From Rhizophagus sp. LPA8_4_AMF (lineage: Eukaryota > Glomeromycota > Glomeromycetes > Glomerales > Glomeraceae): 21,426 bases of DNA. The notes under the pieces were generated by a model. That model saw nothing but the letters and a program-made list of their open reading frames with translations. It made no database searches and was not told where the DNA came from. The stretch lies in contig JADRCO010001203.1 of the NCBI GenBank assembly GCA_021464525.1, forward strand, positions 1 to 21,426. The letters run 5' to 3'. The translations under genes were made by a program, and so were the position numbers. Below, piece after piece: positions 9,979-20,985 of this stretch (position 1 is the first letter of the stretch; every line of letters begins with the position of its first letter).

Positions 9979-11713
9979 TTAATCGATTAATTGTACACTA
10001 AATACTTCTAATTGTTCAGCTTCAAAACATCTTTCATCGTTATTTAATATACAAAATTCATAATTAGATTTATCACAGATTCCAATTGTACCATCTAAAA
10101 TCAAATCACTATTACCAAAATTTAATAATAAATTAAAATCCTTACAATCATGAATAGAATATTTCCCATTTTCTAATGTTCTACTAATCCTACTTTTTGA
10201 TAAATTCAAATCATCATCAAAAGAAAAAATAAAACTATCATTAGAATGTATCCAAGAATTACTTAAACGCCAACCAATAGGATTATAACCTCCAATAATT
10301 TTATTTGAATATTTAATCTTAATTATTACTACACAAGGTCCATTATTATCACAATATTTATGAAATCTTATTGAATTAAAATCATCTAAAGAAGTTGTTC
10401 TAAATAATAATTTATATTCATATTGATTAATTTTTGTTATTAAATCGCTATTTTCTAAATCCTTCTTATCAATCCAACTTGATATAATATTCGTATGTTT
10501 TGAATTAATTATTAAAGAATTAATATAACCTCTTCTTGGTATTGAAGGCATATTTATTTTTGTGGGAGTTCCTATAAGATAATATGACATAATATCTTCA
10601 TATATTTCCATTGGAATTATCATTTTATAAGGTTTAACCTTTTCATGAAAATCGTCAGAACTTATTTCTCTAAATCTTATTCTATAAATTAAAGGATCCA
10701 AAATTTTCTTTAATGCTTCACGAATTTTCCATTTTGGTGATTTATGTTGTTGATTCATAATTTCTTTATTAATATTATTAATAAATTTACGACTTTTTTG
10801 ATTTTCTTCATCATCATCATAATTATTATTATTAATAAAAATACTAATAATATTATTGTTATTGTTATTATTATAATTAATATTAATATTATAATTATGA
10901 ATTTTATGTAATTGATTCATACCCCATTCAATTAAAAAATCCCATAAATCAATTTCTTCAATATATAAATTATCTAAATCTAATATTAAATTTAAAATAT
11001 TTTTTTTAAGATTTAAAGAATCTTTTGAAGAAAAAAATGATTTCGCCTCAAAGCAAACCCTTTTTATACAATAATTTTGAAATTTTTTACAATTTTCTAA
11101 TTTAAATATATTATTTAATACTTTAGAAAAATTTTCATGTATCCAATTCTTTTCATTATCTACTAAATATGATTGTGTAAATGATGTTGCTTCTGATAAA
11201 TTTAATTTTGATGATGTGATTAAGAATGAAAATATTTTTTCGCTTGTAGCATTTGAAAAATCTATTATTCCTGTATATATATACCTATAAAAAAAAAATG
11301 GATCGAAAAAATATATATTTTAGTTATGTATAAAATTTTTTTTTTGCCAAAAAAAAAAAAATGTCGGATAAAAAATAAAAAATTGCCGGATAAAAAATAA
11401 AAAATTGTCAAAAAATTGCCGGATAAAAAAATAAAAATTGTCGGATAAAAAATAAAATAAAACGTACTTACGTAATAATCATTTCAAAAACTTCCGGATC
11501 AACTTCCGATAATTCAAGACACATAATATTAAATTCATTGATAATCCTCCCTTGTGATAATAAAATCTTAAAATAATTTGAACGTGCATATAATATTATT
11601 GAATGTACTTTAAATTCTTTTTCATTAATCCTTATAATAATATCATAATTATAAGGATTTTTAAGTAATTTAGAAAATTCTGAAGAAAGACACGGTAATA
11701 ATTCTAATTGCAT
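9979..11713 (-). CDS. BTB-BACK-TLDc domain protein, copy 2, with Asn/Asp-rich insertion
   Basis: Exon 1 is 11713-11472 and exon 2 is 11284-9979, split by a 187-bp intron (donor GTAAGT, acceptor TTATAG), giving 515 residues. The frame is open through 10921-11284, so the gene does not start at the ATG at 10920. BTB covers about residues 10-115, with YDIIIRINEKEFKVHSIIL, FEMIIT and YIYTGII. BACK covers about 120-205, with LEWIDLW-like IEEIDLWDFLIEWG. An insertion at about 209-247 (10806-10905) is a run of Asn and Asp coded by AAT/AAC/GAT repeats. TLDc covers about 338-515, with YKLLFRTTSLDDFNSIRF, KIIGGYNPIGW and SFIFSFDDD. Its intron is larger than in copies 1 and 3 because of tandem repeats. 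It looks functional but is the most diverged of the three. Confidence 0.92.
11362..11460. repeat. Intronic 22-bp tandem repeat with one half unit
   Basis: Five units begin with TGYCGGATAAAAAATAAAAA or its short form: 11362-11383, 11384-11405, 11406-11416, 11417-11438 and 11439-11460. Their lengths are 22, 22, 11, 22 and 22 bp; the third is half size. The first base pairs alternate TGTCGG and TGCCGG. The array fills about half of the intron of BTB-TLDc copy 2 and explains why that intron is 187 bp instead of about 100. Confidence 0.85.
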
Positions 11714-12693
11714 ATTTAAATATTTATATATAAATTTTTTTTTTAAAAAAAAAAAAAAAATATTAAAGTTTAGCGTTTTTAAAAAAAATGTGGGGAATAT
11801 TTAAAAGGAGAGTAGCGTTATAAATTAGTACTTTTTGACCATCATTATTTCATTATTATATCAGAGTCTAAAATCAAATGTACATATCAATCTAAACCAT
11901 AAGATGGATTAATTAAATTCGGGATGTCAATCTTTTTTTGCTTTTTTTTTTTCATTATTTCTATTAGGATATTGTATTATATTTATGGTTATATTATTAC
12001 GTATATGGTATAATTTCGTTTTGAAATATAGAATGCATTTACGCCAAAACACTTACCCGTACATAAAAATACGCCAACCCTGAATATCTGCGCCCAAAAT
12101 ATTCATTACCCCACCACTTTTTTTTCCATTCACATTATGTATTAAATAAAAAAATTTTTGTTAAAAAAAAAAAAAATACTAACATATAAAGTATAATGTA
12201 AATTGATAGTGTGTAACGCATATAACATATTACGGTATTTTACGGTACCAACATGTTTAATTCGAGATCTTTCTATTTATTTGTTTTGTTTAATTTAATA
12301 ATAATAATAATTTATGACGATTTCCTTTATGAGAATCTTTTTTTATTAAATTCTCTCAGGTATTGTTTAAACAAAAAATTTATTTATTTTTTTTAATTTT
12401 TTCCCCCATATTTTCAAAAATACGTTTTTTGTGATCATTCAAAATTTTAAGTGAACCAAATATGGTTAAATTGTGATTTGAAATTATACGATTGTTATGT
12501 TACACTGAATAAAATTAAAACTACAATAATAATATGATTGCATTATCTATTATATGTTAGTAACAATAATTGTAATGTTTCAAAAACGCCCGTTTTTTAT
12601 TAAAATCTACGCAGGAGTTAATTAAGTGACGCAAAGATTTTTTTATTCAAATTAAATTATATTTCGGTTTTTTGCGAATCCGTTGATCCGAGG
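11714..12693. other. AT-rich intergenic stretch upstream of copy 2
   Basis: Presumed promoter side of copy 2 (minus strand). No gene seen. It has poly-A/T runs near 11734-11760, and ACGCCAA words at about 12043 and 12071. Confidence 0.5.
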
Positions 12694-13150
12694 TTGATCA
12701 CTTGTCGATCATTTCATTTATTAAAATTGTTGACGTATACTGTGTGTCACAGTCGTCAATTTACGCCGTGGAAAAATATTTTGAAAAATATAAAGCCAAA
12801 AGATTTGGTATTTTATTTTATCAAATTGATTGAAATTGAGGCACGTATTTCAACGCGTGGTGCCTTCCTTTTTGAATAATGCCAGGCGAAATTACATAAT
12901 TCCGGCCCTGAAGAGATGCGTAGATCCTAATTAACACTATTTACTGGTAGCTCTTGCCAACACTAATTCTTTATTAGGACAACAAAAAAACTTATATTAA
13001 TAATTGAAATTTATAATCAATGAATCAGTGAAGTATCATTTAATCAATTTCTGTCATATGATTTTCAGTCTTTATGAATTAAATCGTCTCTATGAAGTTG
13101 AGCTAAACGAGCAGCAGAGATGGTCCAGAAGAGTCCAGAAAGGTTATTAA
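12694..13150 (+). other. Possible coding relic or orphan exons
   Basis: Not recognised. An open frame of 61 codons ends in IEIEARISTRGAFLFE, then TAA, and the same frame resumes as CQAKLHNSGPEEMRRS before another stop at about 12940. Further on, a TTTTCAG acceptor (AG 13067-13068) precedes LYELNRLYEVELNEQQ then RWSRRVQKGY and TAA (13148-13150). Both segments have protein-like composition richer in GC than their surroundings. They could be broken exons of one dead gene. No homology is recalled, so this stays tentative. Confidence 0.25.
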
Positions 13151-14756
13151 TGTGTTTCTAAGTCATTATAACGATCCTTTTTAATGCTAATCTAAAGTTA
13201 TAAATAAATTATCGTAAGTTCATGCAGATTTCATAGATCGATAAAAAATATGACGTAAATGAGATAAAGATTATAAAAGTGAATATAAAAATGAAATTTA
13301 TAGAAGTCAAACAAAGATTATTTATGATGTTACAGTTAATGCATGATCAAAAAGAGTCAGAACGATAATAATGCTTTTATTAGAATATTTGCGAAAATAG
13401 TCACTACGTGGCCGTGGCCTATTTTCATCCAATCCTTTGGTCCTGTGACCGATATCTCGTTCAATAATATATATATTATATTAATTTTGAGATCAAACAC
13501 AACGAATTTTCTTTTTTCGTAGATAAAGTGAAAGTTGTTTAACAATCATTTGTTGAGATGATGGAATAAACTTTAGAAGTTAAAACCTTCGTTTATGTAT
13601 TTAGTTTTGACAAATCTTTCCATACTTTGTGGTAAATTAAATTTTGTACGACCACCTATTTACTTTTTGATGTTCATAACGAAATGTTCAGAATTACAAG
13701 ACTACTAATAACTTTTTTGGAATGACGTTGTTCTCTGAATAAACGAAATTTTCATTTAGGTGAATTTATGATCATAGTTCTCAACAAGTAAGGTAAAAAG
13801 CAGGTTATATCTGGAAAATGTTTGATTTTTTACCGTTAGGAAAACAAAATGAAAGGTCCATATTTTGATTTGAAGATTAACATATCTATGAATATTTAGT
13901 TTCACATCCTTTCTATTGCTTTTACAGCACACATTTGTGTCACTCTGACAGCCAAATCTTATAACAACTGAACAAGCAGTATTAATGTCCGCGTCAGTAA
14001 AAGACCAAATTTTTTACGAGAATGGTATCATTCAATATTTGAATGATAAGACATATTTGCGAACAAGCACAACTACGCTACGCTTCAGACGATTAATATT
14101 TTACATATTATTATGAAAAAAACAGATAAAACAAAATTATTATGCAATTTATAAAAATTATAATGAAAAATTTAATTATTTATAACTCAAACAAACGTAC
14201 AATGCGCGAAAATTATCCTATTCTTTTTATAGATTCTCATTTATTTATTATATATTTCTCTAAATAGTCCGTGAAAGAAGTATTTGAATGACTGGGGCTA
14301 ATCTTAATGTGTTTTCCTAATATTTTTAATTAAAAAAAATAAATAAATAGTAAATTATAAATAGATTAAATAAAATCAAACAAATATTTACCATCGTTCC
14401 TATAAGTATTAATATTTAATTCTTCAACATTTCGCTTATCTCCGAGTAAGTTTGATTTGCTAATATATAAATTGCATTGGTTAATGATTTAAGATTGTTA
14501 AACGAAAATATTTTTATTTTAACATACCTTTCAATATCTATGTCAAGGTCTAGTTCTATTGAAGTATAATCTTTTAACATATAATCCAAAGATTTAACTA
14601 TTAGTGTTTTAAATTTACTTATCTGTCTTATTTTTTAGTACAGTACATACCTTTATCGATGCGGTGCGATTAACTGGTCAATTTACTTCCTAAAATTTCT
14701 GTAGCAAATGGTATATTTAATGTTATATCGTAACATCTTTTATTTTATTATTTTTA
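13151..14756. other. AT-rich intergenic stretch
   Basis: No supported gene. It includes a perfect hairpin (14026-14048, listed separately) and a TACAGTA word at 14639-14645. The ORF on the minus strand at 13357-13545 has no coding support. Confidence 0.5.
14026..14048. repeat. Perfect short hairpin
   Basis: TATCATTCAA and TTGAATGATA are perfect 10-bp arms around a TAT loop. It lies in intergenic DNA about 700 bp beyond the 3' end of the kinase gene. It may be a protein-binding dyad or chance in AT-rich DNA. Confidence 0.45.
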
Positions 14757-16887
14757 TTATACCATGAATGAAGAACAACGACAGCGAGATGAGCATTTAG
14801 AAATGAAAGATTTTAATGATCTACTTGTATAAATAGCACTTGGATGAGGTTTTTTACTAAACTCGGGCCCAAGTTTTTTTAAATTTATTAACTCATTTCT
14901 TTTAATTTCAGCTTGATTAAATTGTTCTATCTCATTATTTCTGTAATACCATCTACCAAGGGTTTTGCGAATCACTGTCATAGTAGGTCTTTTTTTGGGA
15001 TCAGGATCCCAACATCTTTTCATTAAATTAGCAAAGCATTCTGGTGTATCTTCTGTAATTTTAGGTCGTCCTCCATCAAGTATTTTATAAACAAGTTGAA
15101 TACCATGTTCAACATTAACAAAAGGTTTGCAACCTGTTGTAAGTTCCCACATAATCATACCCATACAATAAACATCAGATTCTTTAGAAAATCCAGATCC
15201 TCTAAATATTTCTGGTGCAATATAAGGTATCACTCCATATATTTCATTATTTGAAGACCTATTGTTTGCAGGTTGTGACAATCCTAGATCTCCAATTTGC
15301 CATTGATGTCTTTTTTCAATTGATGGTTCTTCTCGTCGTTGTAAATAATTGATACTTGATAACATGGATAATATGTTTCCACTATGAAAATCTCGATGTA
15401 TAAAACCTGAATTATGAATATTTTCAAGCCTGAAAAAAAAATATTAATAAATTAGAAATTAGAAATTATATTATTAATTATATATTTATCCAATTACCCT
15501 TCTGAAATTTGCTACAAAATAGCTAATTTTTGTTTATTCCACGTAATTTCTCTAAAATGCTTTTGCAACCAGTTATGTAAATCTCCTCCTGATGCATATT
15601 GCATAACTAACATATAAACACCCAATTTATGATCTTTCGTAACTCCATAAATTCTAATTATATGATGTTTAATTTCATAACAATGCTGATTCGACTTTAA
15701 CTAAAATTTCACGATTAAAGATTTAAATTATATATATTAATAAATATTTGTATGAATATTTATGATTAAAATAATGTTTACCTCATTTAAAAAATATTTG
15801 CTAAAGTCCTGAGAATTTTTAAACTTTTTTAAAATGACGGTTTCTTTAATATATCCCCTATACCATGATGCCTGATATATAATGCTAAAACCCCCCACTG
15901 CTATCATTTTTACATCTTCAAGTTGAGAATATGGTATCCATTCCATTAACTTTTCTGATTGATCCGATATAGTATACTTATAGTTTTGACACATATATTG
16001 AATAGCTGAGTTAATTTTTGATGGGAAAAAATATTTGTCAATATTTTTATTTTGTCTACAAATTCATCTATTTTTAAATTATTGTGAAGTTCAGGAAATA
16101 AACTAACAAGAAAATCATCTAAATCATTATTTCCACTCAAATTATTTACAATAGATGATACTCTTTTACATTTTCTACATTGAGATTGAGTTGTTAATCC
16201 AAAAATAATATTTGTTGTTAAACAATATCTACATCCAGTATAAAATATAAGACATTTCTCACAATATTTCTGGCAATCTGATGTAAATATTAATTCTAAA
16301 TTACAAGCATTACAATAAGATATATTATGCCACCATGGTAAATAAATAATTGGAATAAGTTTTTCAATTAAAGTTGATTTTACACATCCGGAAGAAATTT
16401 GGTAACAATCTGAACACAATCTGAAATCTCCATTTGTTTTTTGATGTAATGAATTCCCACATAGTTTACAATGTTTTTCACTTTCAATCACATTACTGTA
16501 GAGTTTTATGTATAAACCAGTATAACAGATAATATGTTCAAATATCTGTTTAAAACATAATACTGTCAAGCAATGTTCGCAACAATCTTGAATAACTTGT
16601 GGTTCTATTGTCCTGATTTCATGTTCAATGCATTCTAAGTTCATTGTATAATATATATTCAAATATATGTTATTGTCTGTTATATCAGTAAGATAACGTG
16701 ATAAACATTTTCTACAATATTTTTGCCTAGTAAAAAGAGTGTAAACATAACCTTCTCCACAATAAATACATTCATATTCACGTTCATCAAAAGAAATAAA
16801 TTTAATTGGTATAGGACTAGATTTCAATTTTGGAGTTGGATTAAAAGAAATTTCATCATTTGTATTTATGTTTTTTATGAGAGTCAT
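14757..16887 (-). pseudogene. Cys-rich zinc-binding N-terminus fused to a TKL-like protein kinase, with a frameshift and a stop
   Basis: Exons are 16887-15782, 15700-15498 and 15429-14757, all GT-AG. The N-terminal 250 residues carry paired cysteines (CIYCGEG, YCRKCL, CCEHC, HCKLCGN, LCSDC, YCNAC, YCEKCL, CRYC, CRKC), suggesting several zinc-binding sites. The kinase begins at LMEWIPYSQLEDV and shows the Gly loop VGGFSIIYQA, VILKKF (ATP lysine), YMLVMQYASGGDLHNWL (hinge), FIHRDFHSGNIL (catalytic loop), IGDLGLSQP (DLG in place of DFG), YIAPEIF and LMKRCWDPDPKKRPTM. The C-terminal tail AIYTSRSLKSFISKCSS is typical of the large Rhizophagus kinase family as I recall it. A one-base loss in the T run 16044-16048 breaks the frame before the kinase, and TAG at 15512-15514 sits where a tryptophan is expected before QISEG. 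Either it is dying, or these are sequence errors or spliced around. Confidence 0.82.
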
Positions 16888-17655
16888 TTTTTTATATTGT
16901 AAGCAATTATCAATTATGAGAATTCGAAATATTTATTGTTTTTTATACATAAAATAAAACTTACCTTCTGTCATGAAAATATTTCTAGAATTTTCCACAT
17001 GCATAGATTTTTATGATGGTACTACAGAAAATTTCGGTTTGTATTACAGAAGCATTTTTATCGAAAATAGTGTACTCGCATAAATTTGATTCTTATTAAG
17101 TAAAATATCGGCGCAATTTTATTACTACAATGATGAGCAATGATAAAATAGTTACTATCTTAATAATAACATCGCTTCAACATGCCACTTTTTGGTGCAA
17201 ATATTGGTTGGATAATTATAGGTTTAATTAATCAAATCCAATCATGAATAAAGAAAAGTTTGTCCTACATAATTACAATATTTATTCCATTCAACTGACA
17301 GTGCACTTTTTAAAATAAGAAAATAAAATTACTAATGTGCATAAAAGTTCCGTCTTTTTGTTTTCACCAACTTGAATAATAATACATAATTTAAGCGTAA
17401 TGATTCAATCAATGAGAATTTATTTTGGTTTATTACTTCTTATATTAAATAAATGTAAATAATTGATTTTTTTAGAATGTACATAATTTGATTAAACTCA
17501 TAATGCCGTAATGTTTAATGAAATAAATATGTCGGAACTCGGGAGTTGTATTTTTTGCCGCTTTTTTGATGCTGAATATTTGCTTATATATTTATGAAAG
17601 AGATGAAAGTACTAGATTGTGTGATTGTGTCACGATAAAAAAAATTAAGTACCAA

Positions 17656-17764
17656 CCCTATAAAAAATTTCTTAGAAAATTGATCACATATCGAGAATTT
17701 TTTTGGAATGAAAACTAGAAAAATGATCATTTATCGGAATTTTCCCCAGAAAATTTTTATAGGG
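17656..17764. mobile_element. MITE-like element with long imperfect terminal inverted repeats
   Basis: The left end CCCTATAAAAAATTTCTTAG and the right end, read on the other strand as CCCTATAAAAATTTTCTGGG, match. The similarity continues inward through AGAAAATTGATCA-like and GATAAATGATCA-like segments, so the 109-bp unit is almost all inverted repeat and would fold into one long imperfect hairpin. There is no coding capacity. The target duplication is unclear: CAA abuts both ends. The structure fits a non-autonomous DNA transposon; the superfamily is not assignable. Confidence 0.6.
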
Positions 17765-18217
17765 CAAAGTCGTACAAAGATTTGTGTAATATATAATTCA
17801 AATCACTTTTATAATGTAATATACGAAATAATACGGAAATGATAACGAGTTTAATAATAAATCTTATATAGTCTAAATCATTATTGCCTCAGTCAATATA
17901 AAAAGCTTTGGTTTAAAGACATTAAAAAATTTTTTTTTATTACCAAAATTCTAGACGAATCAATTTGTATGGCGATTAAAAATTTATAACAAATTAAATA
18001 TTAAACTAGGAATTTTTATGCGGCGAAGTAACTTCTCAAGCTATAAATATTTTTTAAGTCACCATAATACCGTAATTATCATTCCAATATATATTAGGGA
18101 AATGGAAACCGGTATTAAGTCCGAAGTGGAAGTTAAATCACGGAATTTGTCATCTAAAGAGCATAGGTTCAGTTCTTGGGATGAGCAGAATAATTAGGAA
18201 TTACTGGCCATAAGGAC

Positions 18218-18227
18218 ATGACGTCAT
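18218..18227. promoter_or_regulatory. CRE-like palindrome
   Basis: ATGACGTCAT is a perfect 10-bp palindrome containing the full TGACGTCA site bound by ATF/CREB-type bZIP factors. It lies about 1.2 kb upstream of BTB-TLDc copy 3 and about 1.3 kb upstream of the kinase gene. Function is inferred from the motif only. Confidence 0.35.
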
Positions 18228-19452
18228 CATAAAGTATATAGTCCCTTGTTACTCTTCGGACTAATGAATTTATTTCTCATTTAACTGCTAACTCTTTTAT
18301 CTAATACATATATATATATTTGCAAAAATAAATATTTACGTGTAAATATCCTAACGTGCAAATATAATACTTATATTCTTTCAGTTCACTGCATCCGAGA
18401 CCGAATACAAACGTAGATCACATAATAGGTTCTAAAGTCGAATAATTGTTTATTTATAATTTTTCAATTTGAATAATAATCTGCTTCTAAACATATGTTG
18501 TAAAATTTTTATTGCCTTAATGGCTTCTCTAGTTTTGTGTAACCGAATTATCACATTCACTTTTAACAACTGATGAATTGGACAGATTGGGCGTAAATTG
18601 TGTAATGTATCCTCATAAAAATTTTTTCGTAGTACAAGTAACTTTCAAGAAAAAAAGGGAATAGAATTATTATTGTTATTACCTTATTAATATTTAGTTA
18701 ACAAAAAACAATCAATATAATGGTTGTAAACAATGACAATTAAATTAAGTATACTGTTAAATAAAATAACCGAAAACATTCGAGTCAATCAACAATGAAC
18801 CTGATTTATTTCAAGTTTCAACGCTTCCTTACCTCTTTGTGAAATTCAATATTTATATAAAAGGATAAATATGAACCAATTTGTAAATTGTAACTATATA
18901 AAAAAATTAACGCATTCTAGTATATTAAGAACCTAGTTATGAAACAACAGTAGGAAATTGATCCTACGCAGTAAGTATATTATTGGGTATTAAATAAAAT
19001 TAAATAAAATTTCATAAATTGAATAATTACTTCATAATTCAAAATAATTAATAGCTTTATTAAAGAAAAATTTCTTTTTTTCAAATTTAAATCATGTAAG
19101 ATAGTATTCTTAAATAAGAAATCAATTTGGTTTGGTCGCGGTAATATACGGATATACCGTACTACCAATTTTCTTCAAAAAGTATTTGGCTTAGTAATTA
19201 GTAAATCCTTCATTTAGTTTACTTTAAATGTAATCAACTTTCTTTATAAATTAAGAGTCCTTTTTAATCTTCTATATTTGGATTAAAATATAAGAAATTG
19301 TATTAATAATCGGATTGACACATTCAAAGGTTCCTTAATTAAGATTCATTATCTATAATTTTGTGTAAAACTTGAAACAATAAAAGTACATTTTATATCT
19401 TATGTTTTAACTAAAAGCAATAAGTTCACACTTTGAACTATTTTACCTAAAG

Positions 19453-20985
19453 ATGAATTCAATATTCCATTCTGGACTCGTAAAAGATATCTCCTCGTTA
19501 TTGAACGATTCCAATTATTTAAACGTTACTATTCACGTTGGTGAAAATGAAAATGCAGAAGAATTTAAGGCGCATTCAATTATTTTATGCGCTCGTTCTG
19601 ACTATTTTAAGTGTGCATTCTCAAATGAATGGGTTACAATGAATAATAATATGATCACATTTAATAAACCGAATATCACCCCAAAGATTTTTGAGATTAT
19701 TTTAAAGTAATTATTATTTAAATTGTTAATAAAGTTTAAACTATTGTATATTGATTACGCATAATTCATAAATTTCGTAATTTCTCTTTTTTTTAAAAAA
19801 AGATATATTTATACAGGCGAACTTGACTTGACAAAGCAACCAAGTGAAAATGTTCTTGAACTTTTGGTTGCATCTGACGAACTGCTTATTGAGGAATTAT
19901 TTGAACATCTTCAAGATTATTTAATTGAAAAACGACAAACTTGGGTCAAGCAAAACTTTGTTTTCGTTCTTCATACTGTATTTAAAATTATAAAATGTAA
20001 GAAATTACAAGATTATTGTCTGAAATCTATTTGTACCGATATAAGACCATTTATTACATCAAAAGAATTTCTATTGCTGAATAAAGATATTCTTTATGAA
20101 CTACTTAAGCGAGATGATTTTCGAGTTGAAGCGATAGTTGTTTGGGAATTTCTGATTAAGTGGAGCATTAAACAAATACCTGAACTGGAGAAGAAATATA
20201 ATCAGGAAGAGTGGATTGACGAAAATTATGAGGACTTAAAGAATGTAATAAGTAATTTTATTCCTCTCATTAAATTTTTAGAAATTACTTCTGAAGATTT
20301 CTATCATAAAGTTCGACCCTATAAAGCTATTATTCCAAATAATATTTATGAAAAAGTAATGACGTATTATTTAATTGAACAACCTAAATCATACATTCAT
20401 ACTATCGTGCCACAAATTGAATCAAATATTATCAAGTCAAAGCTTACAAATATCATTATTAATTGGATTGATAAAAAGCATGCCAATGTTATTCGTACTA
20501 AAGAAGATATATTATACAAAATTAAACTTATTTACCGGGGTAGTCGTGATGGAATCAATAATGAATCTTTTAGAAATAAATGTGAAGGTCAGGTAGCAAG
20601 TTTAGTTTTAATAAAAGTAAATCAATCAAATAAAATTTTCGGTGGATATAGTTCTATTGGATTTAATTCAATTGGAAATGATTTATTACAATTTGATTAT
20701 AATGGTTATACTAGTTTATCATTTTATTATTCATCAGATAATTTTGTTTTTTCATTTGAAAATAATGGAGATATTCAAAATATGAAAATTAGTCGTGTGA
20801 TTGATAATTCTAAAGCTATATTGAATCATTATGCTTTTGGATTCAATTTTGGTCTAGGTTCATTATGTATGAGAGACCAATATTTATATATTAACAGTGA
20901 TTGTGACAATTATGAAAAGAATTTAAGCATAAGTGATAATTTTATTATTGAAGAAATTGAAACATATATTATCGTTAAACAATAA
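19453..20985 (+). CDS. BTB-BACK-TLDc domain protein, copy 3
   Basis: Exons 19453-19706 and 19803-20985 flank a 96-bp intron (donor GTAATT, acceptor AAAAAAG) and give 478 residues. BTB covers about residues 5-118: NVTIHVGENENAEEFKAHSI, then ARSDYFKCAFS, FEIILK and YIYTGEL. BACK covers about 128-255, with LFEHLQDYLIEKRQTW and LLKRDDFRVEAIVVWEFLI. TLDc covers about 291-478, with IKLIYRGSRDGINNESFRNK, KIFGGYSSIGF, NFVFSFENNGD and FGLGSL, ending ETYIIVKQ. It is closest in sequence to copy 1, sharing KVRPYKAIIPNNIYE-type blocks, and less close to copy 2. The relic at 7022 also carries blocks like this copy. The ATG follows CCTAAAG. It appears intact; cellular role as for copy 1 is family inference. 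Confidence 0.93.

Larger units (their letters stand above)
16888..19452. other. Long AT-rich intergenic region
   Basis: About 2.6 kb without a supported gene, lying between the divergent starts of the kinase gene (-) and BTB-TLDc copy 3 (+), so it holds both promoters. A consensus-like donor (GTAAGT, G at 16964) follows ATGACAGAAG on the minus strand, but no in-frame acceptor was found before the kinase ATG. The region contains a MITE-like element and a CRE-like palindrome, listed separately. The ORF at 18980-19168 has no coding support. Confidence 0.55.

Noticed and set aside
11362-11460. Short regular repeats considered as a CRISPR array
   Set aside because: Units are contiguous without unique spacers and lie within a eukaryotic intron.
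16965-16974. Possible extra first exon of the kinase gene (ATGACAGAAG before GTAAGT)
   Set aside because: No acceptor lies before the ATG at 16887, and the first later AG at 16817-16818 would put the kinase gene out of frame.
20375-20596. 73-codon plus-strand ORF
   Set aside because: Out-of-frame shadow inside the TLDc exon of copy 3.
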